DNA of 64,000 bases from Spirosoma panaciterrae DSM 21099. GTDB lineage: Bacteria; Bacteroidota; Bacteroidia; Cytophagales; Spirosomataceae. Shown here piece after piece: positions 7,439 to 15,029 of this stretch. The notes beneath the pieces are model-generated. The model did not search any database. It was not told the origin of the DNA and was given only the letters and a program-made list of their open reading frames with translations. A program made the position numbers and the translations under genes. Positions within the stretch are counted from its first letter, which is position 1. Each line of letters begins with the position of its first letter. The stretch covers positions 1-64,000 of the forward strand of contig NZ_KB893184.1 of the NCBI RefSeq assembly GCF_000374025.1, given 5' to 3'.

Positions 7439-8941
7439 ATGGGAATTCGTTCGGTTGTGAGTAAGCCATTGGCTAAGTGGGTAGTAGAACGTCAGCAAGA
7501 CTGGATGTATCGACCTGCTCAGGCTCAGCAAAACTGGTTTCAGAAATTAGTTGAAGGCGGAAAAGATACGGTGTTTGGACGCGACCACCGGCTGAAAGAC
7601 GTACAAACGGTTGAGGAGTTTCGGCAGGCTGTTCCCGTTCGTGACTACGAAGACCTGAAACCATACATCGAGCAGATTTTGCATGGCGATTCGGATGTGC
7701 TCTGGAAGGGTAAACCCATATATTTTGCCAAAACATCGGGCACAACATCGGGTACTAAATACATTCCGATCTCGAGCGATTCAATTCCGAATCACATCAA
7801 TTCGGCTCGTGATGCCCTGCTGAACTATGTCAACGAAACAGGTAACAGTGGCTTTCTGGATAAGAAACTCATCTTTCTGTCGGGGAGTCCTGAACTGACC
7901 CAGAAAGCAGGCATTAACATTGGGCGGTTGTCGGGCATTGTGAATCACCATGTTCCGGCCTATCTGCGCACCAACCAGATGCCCAGTTACGAAACGAATA
8001 CCATCGAAGACTGGGAAACGAAACTGGAGAAAATCATTGATGAAACGTTGCCGGAACCGATGTCCCTGATTTCCGGAATTCCGCCCTGGGTGCAGATGTA
8101 CTTCGACCGGATTCAGGAACGGACAGGCAAGCTAATCAAAGACGTTTTTCCTGATTTTTCGCTGTTTGTGTACGGTGGCGTAAATTTTGAGCCTTACCGC
8201 GCCAAACTGTTCGAGAGTATTGGCAAGCGCATTGACTCCATCGAAACCTACCCTGCTTCAGAGGGCTTCATTGCGTTTCAGGACTCGCAAACTGAAGAAG
8301 GGCTGTTGATGCTGTTAAACAGCGGTATCTTCTTCGAATTCATTGCTGCCGACGAGTTTTTTAGCGAGAATCCGCGCCGATTGACCATTGATGAAGTGGA
8401 ATTAGGCAAAAACTATGCGGTCATTATCAACAACAATGCGGGCCTTTGGGGGTATTCTCTTGGCGATACGGTTAAGTTCGTGTCGCGGGAACCTTACCGT
8501 TTATTGGTAACAGGCCGGATCAAGCATTTTATTTCGGCATTTGGTGAGCATGTTATCGGCGAAGAAGTAGAGAAGGCTTTGCAATTTGCCATGCAGAAAC
8601 ATCCGGAAACTGAAGTGGTCGAGTTTACGGTGGCGCCTATGGTTAGCCCGAAAGAAGGTTTACCTTATCATGAATGGTTCATCGAATTTGCCACACCTCC
8701 GCATGACCCGGTTACGTTCGCAAAGGACATAGACAATCGTCTGATCGAACTGAACGTTTATTACGATGACCTGATTACGGGGTCTATTTTGCAACCCTTA
8801 AAATTAACGAGCTTGCCACGGGGTGCCTTTCAGCGCTACATGAAGTCACAGGGAAAACTGGGCGGACAAAACAAAGTCCCGCGCTTAAGCAACGATCGCA
8901 AAATTGCCGAGGGATTAGTACAGGTAATGCAAAATGTATAA
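7439..8941 (+). CDS. GH3 auxin-responsive-promoter family protein (acyl-adenylating enzyme)
   Basis: This is a 500-residue member of the GH3 branch of the ANL adenylate-forming superfamily. The nucleotide motif FAKTSGTTSGTKYIPI (around 97-112), YPASEGFIAFQ (around 272) and the late LLVTGRIKHFISAFGEHVIGE (around 358) are the three conserved ATP/AMP and hinge motifs. Plant members conjugate amino acids to acyl acids; bacterial GH3 proteins are common in Bacteroidota, with unknown substrate. It is the first gene of a tight same-strand run: the island ATPase follows after 13 bp. Confidence 0.9.
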   Translation: MGIRSVVSKPLAKWVVERQQDWMYRPAQAQQNWFQKLVEGGKDTVFGRDHRLKDVQTVEEFRQAVPVRDYEDLKPYIEQILHGDSDVLWKGKPIYFAKTSGTTSGTKYIPISSDSIPNHINSARDALLNYVNETGNSGFLDKKLIFLSGSPELTQKAGINIGRLSGIVNHHVPAYLRTNQMPSYETNTIEDWETKLEKIIDETLPEPMSLISGIPPWVQMYFDRIQERTGKLIKDVFPDFSLFVYGGVNFEPYRAKLFESIGKRIDSIETYPASEGFIAFQDSQTEEGLLMLLNSGIFFEFIAADEFFSENPRRLTIDEVELGKNYAVIINNNAGLWGYSLGDTVKFVSREPYRLLVTGRIKHFISAFGEHVIGEEVEKALQFAMQKHPETEVVEFTVAPMVSPKEGLPYHEWFIEFATPPHDPVTFAKDIDNRLIELNVYYDDLITGSILQPLKLTSLPRGAFQRYMKSQGKLGGQNKVPRLSNDRKIAEGLVQVMQNV

Positions 8942-8954
8942 TGGTTAATGAACA

Positions 8955-10310
8955 ATGAAGATAACGGGTATAGATATTGGCGAATACCGTCAGTTTAAAA
9001 ATATTAAGTTTGATTTTACGTATCCCGAAGGCCATCCAAAAGCAGGCCAGCCTTTGGAGAAGGTCTGCTTTATTGGCCAGAGCGGAACGGGGAAGACGAC
9101 TTTGTTGAGAATTATAGAAGAGTATTTTAAAGCCATAGATTTTGGTTTAGATAGGCAAAAGTATATTGATAATAAACTTAAAAATAATGAAAATCGCCAT
9201 AGAGATGATACTGGAATGATGTTTTATAATTATATATTAAATATTAGGATAAAGGCTTTGTTTAATGATAGATATATTGAATTTGATAGATACAATAATG
9301 CATACACGACTGAACGCGGAGATGATATCTTAAGATGGATAAATAATGAAGAATTGCTTGAGTTAGCAACTCTGAGAAATCCAATCTGTTTATTCATTAC
9401 AGAATCTATAGCTCGTGAAGCCAATGCTTTTCTATTTGACCAAAAAGACCAGCAAAATGTATTTTCTGATTTTATAAAGACAGATACACAAATAGAAGAA
9501 GAAAGGGTTGCTCGTGAAAGTCGGCTTAATAAAGTAGGCTCAAGAAAAGTGATTTCTTTGGGAGATATGCAATCGTTATCTACTTGGCAATATCTACTAA
9601 GAGACATTGATAAGTACGATGAAGAAACTGTAAAGTATATTACAAATATTGTACAGAATACTCCTAAAGAAAAAGTAACTGAAGAGCTTCAAAGGTGGAT
9701 AGATGCTGATCCTAGAATTGAACTAGCTCAAAAATGTTTAAATCCTATTTTGAGTAAGTTTATTTTGGAAGTAGATGATAGTGAAAAAGGGAAAGTACCT
9801 ATTGCAATCCGAACAAAGGGAGGTATTAAAATAGATAGTTCATATCTAAGTACTGGTACTCGTCAAATCTTGGCCACTGCTATCCCTATTTACAAGTTTG
9901 ATACAAAAGATACAGTAATTCTTTTCGACGAACCGGAACGTTCTCTATTCCCTGATATTCAACGTGAGTTAGTCAAGTACTATACTAACTTAGCACCTGA
10001 AGCCCAATTTTTCTTTGCGACTCATTCCCCTATTATTGCATCTGCCTTCGAACCTTGCGAACGATTCATTTTATATTTTGACGAAAATGGCGAAGTAAAA
10101 CGCCGGAATGGAGTAGCACCTATTGGTGATGATCCGAATGATATTTTGAGTGCCGATTTTGGCATGAATGAATTAATGTTACAACCAGGTCTGGATGCTT
10201 ACGAGCGATACCGGAATCTATTTGTAGAAATAAAAAACGAAAAAGACCCTATGCGTCAAAAAGAGTTAATAGTCGAGCAGGCTAAGCTGGGCGATCAATA
10301 CAATTTTTAA
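8955..10310 (+). CDS. AAA/ABC-type ATPase, Septu PtuA-like (putative defence)
   Basis: The protein has 451 residues and a single ABC/SMC-like ATPase fold split by a long insertion. Walker A is GQSGTGKTT (41-49), the ABC-signature-like LSTGTRQ is at 298-304, Walker B is VILFDEPE (321-328) and the switch histidine is in FFATHSP (H357). Residues 60-270 are charged, Asn/Lys rich and encoded by clearly AT-richer DNA (about 9110-9850) than the neighbouring metabolic genes. The family resembles the stand-alone overcoming-lysogenisation-type ATPases of Septu and retron-Ec78 systems (PtuA). The call is strengthened by the HNH-like partner that starts 5 bp downstream. Antiphage function is inferred from family and context. 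It could instead be a DNA repair ATPase. Confidence 0.75.
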   Translation: MKITGIDIGEYRQFKNIKFDFTYPEGHPKAGQPLEKVCFIGQSGTGKTTLLRIIEEYFKAIDFGLDRQKYIDNKLKNNENRHRDDTGMMFYNYILNIRIKALFNDRYIEFDRYNNAYTTERGDDILRWINNEELLELATLRNPICLFITESIAREANAFLFDQKDQQNVFSDFIKTDTQIEEERVARESRLNKVGSRKVISLGDMQSLSTWQYLLRDIDKYDEETVKYITNIVQNTPKEKVTEELQRWIDADPRIELAQKCLNPILSKFILEVDDSEKGKVPIAIRTKGGIKIDSSYLSTGTRQILATAIPIYKFDTKDTVILFDEPERSLFPDIQRELVKYYTNLAPEAQFFFATHSPIIASAFEPCERFILYFDENGEVKRRNGVAPIGDDPNDILSADFGMNELMLQPGLDAYERYRNLFVEIKNEKDPMRQKELIVEQAKLGDQYNF

Positions 10311-10315
10311 TCGGC

Positions 10316-10897
10316 ATGCGACGTGTTATAAAATCGGCTCAGTCGAAAATTATTGACCGACAGTTAGCTTACAAAGACGGAAATAATGATGAATTACGAC
10401 AACTTCTGGCCGAAGAACAATATAGTATCTGCGCTTATACAGAAACCTATCTGGCTTCATCGGATGACGCACATATTGAACACTTTAATCCGACACTAAA
10501 AAACACAGCTAATGACAGCTACACGAACTGGTTTCTGGTCAAAAGTTTATGGAACGTCAGAAAATCAACGAAATGGACTGAGCCTATCCTTCATCCTACG
10601 GCAGAAGACTTAGAACAACGGATCCTCTATTTTGATGGCAACTATGCTGCCGCTGATCCGAATGATGTAGAAGCTCAAAACCTTATACGGTTACTAGATT
10701 TGGACAATGCCAGGCTAGCTGATCAACGAAAACGATACATTAAATCAAAAAAGCAGCAGATTGACAATCTGAATCAATCAGCGCAGCAATACTTTGACGA
10801 ACTGATAGTTGAATACCCTGAGGGAGTCTACTTCATCCGCGCCATCGAAGAAGAATTGAATGTTAAAGTCAATTTTGACTTAATGAAAAAGCCATAA
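10316..10897 (+). CDS. HNH-nuclease-like protein, PtuB/TIGR02646-like, degenerate zinc site
   Basis: This 193-residue protein starts 5 bp after the ATPase. Its N-terminal half follows the layout of PtuB/TIGR02646 proteins: CAYTE (39-43), HIEHFNP (53-59), then SYTNWFLV and WNVRKSTKW (79-87). In the active family these positions read C-x-x-C-E, IEHF-P and C-x-x-CN-x-x-K. Here the second cysteine of the first pair is Thr, and the later CxxC is lost, while the histidines, Asn80 and Lys83 remain. So it may be a metal-independent or inactive variant, or a folded nuclease with altered zinc coordination. The C-terminal half (120-193) is helical. The pairing with the ATPase suggests a two-component Septu-like system. 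Nuclease activity is not shown by the sequence. Confidence 0.6.
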   Translation: MRRVIKSAQSKIIDRQLAYKDGNNDELRQLLAEEQYSICAYTETYLASSDDAHIEHFNPTLKNTANDSYTNWFLVKSLWNVRKSTKWTEPILHPTAEDLEQRILYFDGNYAAADPNDVEAQNLIRLLDLDNARLADQRKRYIKSKKQQIDNLNQSAQQYFDELIVEYPEGVYFIRAIEEELNVKVNFDLMKKP

Positions 10898-10922
10898 GGG
10901 CTAATAGTTAACAGATTAGATC

Positions 10923-11234
10923 ATGGAAGCTTTAGCTGTTACACAGGAATTTATCCTTGAAACGCTTAGGGCCAATCGGGAGCGATTGAGAAATGAGTTT
11001 GGCATTGAGCGTATGGGGCTGTATGGCAGCTTCGCCCGGAATGAGCAAACGGGGAAAAGCGATATTGATTTAGTCTACGATTTAAAGCCAGATTTTAAAT
11101 TGGCCTGGGCTGAGAAAGAACGATTATACCGTATTCTTCGTCGAAAATTGCATCGGAAAATGGATTTAGTTGATAGTCGCCTGATGAACCCAATTATCAA
11201 GTATTATATGCGTAAAGACGTTATTTATGTTTAG
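10923..11234 (+). CDS. mntA: MntA-type nucleotidyltransferase antitoxin
   Basis: This minimal nucleotidyltransferase of 103 residues is the antitoxin of the MntA-HepT system. MntA neutralises HepT by transferring AMP to a tyrosine next to the toxin active site. The catalytic motif GSFARNEQTGKSDIDL has exactly the GS-x10-DxD spacing described for MntA. The C-terminus (SRLMNPIIKYYMRKDVIYV) also fits. The gene overlaps hepT by 8 bp (11227-11234), so translation is coupled and antitoxin is made first. It starts 25 bp after the HNH-like gene. Confidence 0.9.
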   Translation: MEALAVTQEFILETLRANRERLRNEFGIERMGLYGSFARNEQTGKSDIDLVYDLKPDFKLAWAEKERLYRILRRKLHRKMDLVDSRLMNPIIKYYMRKDVIYV

Positions 11235-11661
11235 TAGCCGTAACTTAGTGTATATATGTACCATTCTCGAATGCATAGAAAAGATCTTCATATATGTTGG
11301 TGGATTCTCGAAGGCTTCAGAATTTGAATGGGCAAATGACCAATTAAATTTCAACGCTACTTGGGGATTACTTCTGGTTGTAGGTGAAGAATCGAAAAAG
11401 ATTGATGTAGGTCTCAAAAATCTTTACTCTACGATTCCATGGCAGCAAATAGCAGGCATGAGAAATTACTTGGCGCATGATTATAGAGGAGTCGATAAGG
11501 AATTAGTTTATCAAACAGCCCGTGTAGATCTTATCAATGTCAAAACTGTGCTGATTGACATGCTCGATAAAGTTGATTTCGAGGATGGCGCACTTGTTGA
11601 AGCTTTGGAATCACCCTACTACCGGCATATCCAATACCTCCGTAGCAAACTAAATGACTGA
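11227..11661 (+). CDS. hepT: HepT-type HEPN ribonuclease toxin (DUF86)
   Basis: HepT is an RNase of the HEPN superfamily. The 144-residue protein carries the active-site motif R-x4-H-x-Y in MRNYLAHDYRGVD. The Arg and His are catalytic in the family, and the Tyr is the residue AMPylated by MntA. All key residues are present, so the toxin looks intact. Start and end both overlap neighbours: 8 bp with mntA, and 8 bp with dxr, where the sequence ATGACTGA contains the dxr start and the toxin stop. Toxin expression therefore seems tied to an essential metabolic gene. Confidence 0.88.
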   Translation: MFSSRNLVYICTILECIEKIFIYVGGFSKASEFEWANDQLNFNATWGLLLVVGEESKKIDVGLKNLYSTIPWQQIAGMRNYLAHDYRGVDKELVYQTARVDLINVKTVLIDMLDKVDFEDGALVEALESPYYRHIQYLRSKLND

Positions 11662-12826
11662 CATAAAAAAACGACATATTGCCATTCTGGGCTCTACTGG
11701 CTCTATCGGTACGCAGGCAGTTGAGGTTGTGAAAGCACATCCCGACCAGTTTCAGGTGGAAGTGTTAACCACCAATAATAACGCCCATCTACTTATTGAG
11801 CAGGCTATTGAGTTACAGCCTAATGTAGTGGTTATCTGCAATGAAGATCGCTACGATCAGGTTTTTTCGGCACTTGACCCGCTGGGCATCAAGGTGTATG
11901 CGGGTGCCAAAGCCATTGCTTCGGTAGTTCAGATGGATAGCATCGACATGGTGTTGACGGCTATGGTTGGGTATGCTGGTCTGTTGCCAACCATTAAAGC
12001 CATTGAAGCCGGAAAGTCGATCGCTCTGGCCAACAAAGAAACACTCGTGGTAGCGGGTGAACTCATTACCCAACTGGCGGCTCAGAAAGGGGTTAATATC
12101 TATCCGGTCGATTCGGAACATTCGGCTATTTTTCAATGCCTGGTTGGCGAGTTTCATAACCCCATCGAGAAAATTATCCTGACAGCCTCGGGAGGGCCGT
12201 TTCGGGGCAAAACGCGGGAGTTCCTGTCGACGGTTACGAAGGCACAGGCGCTTAAGCATCCCAACTGGGCGATGGGGGCCAAGATTACCATCGATTCGGC
12301 TACGTTGATGAATAAAGGGCTTGAGGTGATCGAGGCCAAGTGGTTGTTTGGCCTTCAGTCGAGTCAGATTGAAGTAGTGGTTCATCCGCAGAGTATTATC
12401 CACTCGCTGGTTCAGTTTGAGGATGGGAGTCTGAAAGCGCAGATGGGATTGCCCGATATGCGCTTGCCGATCCAGTTTGCATTGGGGTATCCGAACCGCA
12501 TCAAGTCCGATTTCCCCCGGTTCAACTTCCTGGATTATCCGTCCTTAACGTTTGAGCAGCCCGACCGCGATACGTTCCGAAATTTACAACTAGCCTTTGA
12601 TGCACTCGATAAGGGCGGGAATGCGCCCTGCATCATCAATGCTGCCAACGAGGTGGCTGTCGATGCCTTTCTGAACGATCAGATCGGCTTTCTGGAAATT
12701 TCGGAAATCATTGAAACCTGTCTGAGTAAATCGTCATTCGTGCAGCGCCCAACTTATGACGATTACGTTCGGACGGATGAAGAGACGCGCCGGTTAGCCA
12801 CCGAACGAATTAAAAGTTTGGTTTAG
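11654..12826 (+). CDS. dxr: 1-deoxy-D-xylulose 5-phosphate reductoisomerase
   Basis: Dxr is the NADPH-dependent enzyme that converts DXP to MEP, the first committed step of the non-mevalonate isoprenoid pathway. The 390 residues match the family length. The NADPH loop is GSTGSIG (13-19). NKETLVVAGE, DSEHSAIFQCL (metal and substrate) and ASGGPFRG (flexible loop) are all present, as is the C-terminal NAANEVAVDAFL. The start overlaps the hepT stop in ATGACTGA, so translational coupling to the toxin is likely unless an internal promoter exists. The pathway also supplies precursors for the carotenoid genes at 53205-55641. Confidence 0.98.
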   Translation: MTDIKKRHIAILGSTGSIGTQAVEVVKAHPDQFQVEVLTTNNNAHLLIEQAIELQPNVVVICNEDRYDQVFSALDPLGIKVYAGAKAIASVVQMDSIDMVLTAMVGYAGLLPTIKAIEAGKSIALANKETLVVAGELITQLAAQKGVNIYPVDSEHSAIFQCLVGEFHNPIEKIILTASGGPFRGKTREFLSTVTKAQALKHPNWAMGAKITIDSATLMNKGLEVIEAKWLFGLQSSQIEVVVHPQSIIHSLVQFEDGSLKAQMGLPDMRLPIQFALGYPNRIKSDFPRFNFLDYPSLTFEQPDRDTFRNLQLAFDALDKGGNAPCIINAANEVAVDAFLNDQIGFLEISEIIETCLSKSSFVQRPTYDDYVRTDEETRRLATERIKSLV

Positions 12827-12988
12827 CTGTTTGCATTATATGACCTGAACATAACGTTTTAACGGTCATAACCCACTATATTTAGGTTGCCTGAGTGCTT
12901 TTATCTGTCAACCAATCCTAAGCTAAGTCGTTAAATAATCTTAAAAAGAAACCTCTCATAAAGGCCCGCCAAAGCGGTTTTTGAATAC

Positions 12989-14308
12989 ATGGAAATTTTA
13001 GTGATGGCCGGACAGCTCATTCTGGGCCTGTCCATCTTAGTTGGATTACACGAATTAGGACACCTGCTGGCTGCCAAAGCTTTTGGTATGCGGGTTGAAC
13101 AATATTTTATCGGATTCCCTCCGAAAGTATGGAGCATAAAACGGGGCGAAACCGAATATGGGTTGGGAGCAATCCCGCTGGGTGGTTTTGTGAAGATTTC
13201 GGGAATGATCGACGAATCGCTTGATACAGCCCACACCAATGCCGAACCACAGCCTTACGAGTTCCGCTCGAAACCAGCCTGGCAGCGATTGATCGTTATG
13301 CTGGGAGGGATCATTGTGAACGTTATTGTTGGCATCTTGATTTTTGTGATCCTGGCCTATAAAAATGGGAATACCTATCTGGCAACGAAAGATGCAAAGT
13401 ACGGAATTGTTGCCTACGATCTGGCCAAAAGTATTGGCTTACAGACGGGCGATAAAATCGTAAAGGTCAATGGAAAATACATTGTGGACTTCAATGAAAT
13501 CCGTAGTTCGGATGTATTGTTAGGCGACAACAGTTACTATACCGTAGAGCGGGGTGGTAAGCAACTTGATATTTACATCCCGAATAATTTTGCCGACAAG
13601 CTGATCGGGAAAAAAGGGGATACTGAGCCATTCATTGCTCCGATTGAACCGTTTAAAGTTGGCGAGTTGGCACCAGGACAACCTGCCCAGAAAGCTGGCC
13701 TTAAAACGGGTGATGTTATCACCAGTATCAATGGCAAACCCATCCAGTTTTACCATGAGTTTGTTGAAGCCATCAAACCTTTAAAGAACAAGCCTATCGA
13801 TCTGGGTATTAACCGAAACGGCTCCCCGCTCACATTGCATATGACGACTACGCCCGATGGTACGATTGGTTTTTACCGGGAGTCTCTTTTGAAACTGACT
13901 ACCGAAGAATATACCTTTGGACAAGCACTGGCAGTGGGGACCAATAAGGCCTTCCAGGTTGTTTTCGATAACATTAAAGGATTTGGCAAAATCTTCCGGG
14001 GCGAAGTGTCGGCCTCAAAAGCGCTGAGTGGGCCGATTGGGATTGCCCAGAACCTGTTTGGCGGCATCTGGGACTGGAACCGATTCTGGGCCGTTACGGG
14101 GCTTTTGTCGATGGCGCTTGCGTTTATGAACGCCCTGCCCATACCTGCCCTCGATGGTGGTCATGCTACCATTTTGGGGTATGAGATTATCTCAGGGCGT
14201 AAACCATCCGATAAGTTTTTAGAAGGCGCTCAGCGTGTAGGTATGGTTATCCTGCTTGGCCTGATGGCTTTTGCTATTTTCAACGATGTATTTAAAGCCG
14301 TTTTTTAA
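12989..14308 (+). CDS. rseP: Site-2 intramembrane metalloprotease RseP
   Basis: This is a zinc protease of family M50 that cuts membrane-bound anti-sigma factors inside the membrane. HELGH at 21-25 lies in the first helix, and the second zinc motif NALPIPALDGGH is near the C-terminus. One clear PDZ domain (GELAPGQPAQKAGLKTGDVI) lies between, with a degenerate PDZ-like segment before it (YDLAKSIGLQTGDKIVKVNG). At 439 residues it is normal. The gap to dxr (162 bp) has only a 7-bp inverted repeat (TATGACC, 12839 and 12864). Targets are not identifiable here. Confidence 0.95.
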   Translation: MEILVMAGQLILGLSILVGLHELGHLLAAKAFGMRVEQYFIGFPPKVWSIKRGETEYGLGAIPLGGFVKISGMIDESLDTAHTNAEPQPYEFRSKPAWQRLIVMLGGIIVNVIVGILIFVILAYKNGNTYLATKDAKYGIVAYDLAKSIGLQTGDKIVKVNGKYIVDFNEIRSSDVLLGDNSYYTVERGGKQLDIYIPNNFADKLIGKKGDTEPFIAPIEPFKVGELAPGQPAQKAGLKTGDVITSINGKPIQFYHEFVEAIKPLKNKPIDLGINRNGSPLTLHMTTTPDGTIGFYRESLLKLTTEEYTFGQALAVGTNKAFQVVFDNIKGFGKIFRGEVSASKALSGPIGIAQNLFGGIWDWNRFWAVTGLLSMALAFMNALPIPALDGGHATILGYEIISGRKPSDKFLEGAQRVGMVILLGLMAFAIFNDVFKAVF

Positions 14309-14864
14309 GAAGCTTAAACGCAACGCTCTAAGAAACAATGCAAAGAACGCCAGGCCATACCCTGCGTTCTTTGTGTCTTTGTTGCACCTTTGTCTTTTGC
14401 TCATACTGTGTACTGCCAGCCGACCGGCTCATGACTTTCATGCCAGTGTCACCCAGATGCAGTATAATCCGAAAGAGCGATCATTTGAGATTAGTATCCG
14501 TATTTTTACGGACGACTTCGAAAAGGCTCTTTCTGAAGCATCCCATAGCCGGATCAATCTGGAAACGAATGCTAAAGCCGATGAGATCATTGAGAAATAC
14601 ATTCTGTCGCATATTAGCTACGTAAATCCGCAAAAGCAGAACAAGCCATTAAAATATGTTGGGCATGAAGTAGAAGCGGACGCAAACTGGATTTATCTTG
14701 AAATGCCCTACGCTGAACCGTTTCGGGGAGGACTGCTGAAACAGAATGTTTTGATGGAGTTATTTGACGATCAGGTTAATATGGTCAATATACAGTATCA
14801 GGGCCAGAAGAAAACATTCGTTTTTCGCAAAAATCAGCCGGTTCAGGACATATCGTTCGGTTAA
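14271..14864 (+). CDS. DUF6702 family secreted protein
   Basis: The protein has 197 residues with a basic N-terminus and a hydrophobic export segment at about 33-50 (FFVSLLHLCLLLILCTAS). The mature part begins HDFHASVTQMQYNPKERSFE, the hallmark of the Bacteroidota DUF6702 family, whose function is unknown. Its start lies inside the rseP 3' end (38-bp overlap). The only other start before the signal segment is the ATG at 14286, which also overlaps. The pair is therefore transcriptionally and probably translationally coupled. Confidence 0.8.
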   Translation: MLFSTMYLKPFFKKLKRNALRNNAKNARPYPAFFVSLLHLCLLLILCTASRPAHDFHASVTQMQYNPKERSFEISIRIFTDDFEKALSEASHSRINLETNAKADEIIEKYILSHISYVNPQKQNKPLKYVGHEVEADANWIYLEMPYAEPFRGGLLKQNVLMELFDDQVNMVNIQYQGQKKTFVFRKNQPVQDISFG

Positions 14865-15029
14865 TAAATTTCTGAGTTAGTAAGGTTCATAATCCGTTAA
14901 TATTGTAGTAATAACACTTTCCTGGTCAATTCGTCATAACAATACGATTGGCACACGGATTGTATTAGGTTGATACGTACCTTGCCGTAGCTAACCCATT
15001 AGTGAAGCTGCCACACTGGCAGTGTACAT

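Noticed and set aside
11813-12403. 196-residue open frame opposite dxr
   Set aside because: It is a shadow of dxr with unusual composition and no motif.
12839-12870. TATGACC/GGTCATA inverted repeat before rseP
   Set aside because: Only 7 bp per arm; within chance expectation for a 162-bp gap.
14949-14964. TGGCACACGGATTGTA, similar to a sigma-54 promoter, upstream of lon
   Set aside because: The -12 GC dinucleotide is GT here and one further consensus base differs; one chance near-match is not enough.
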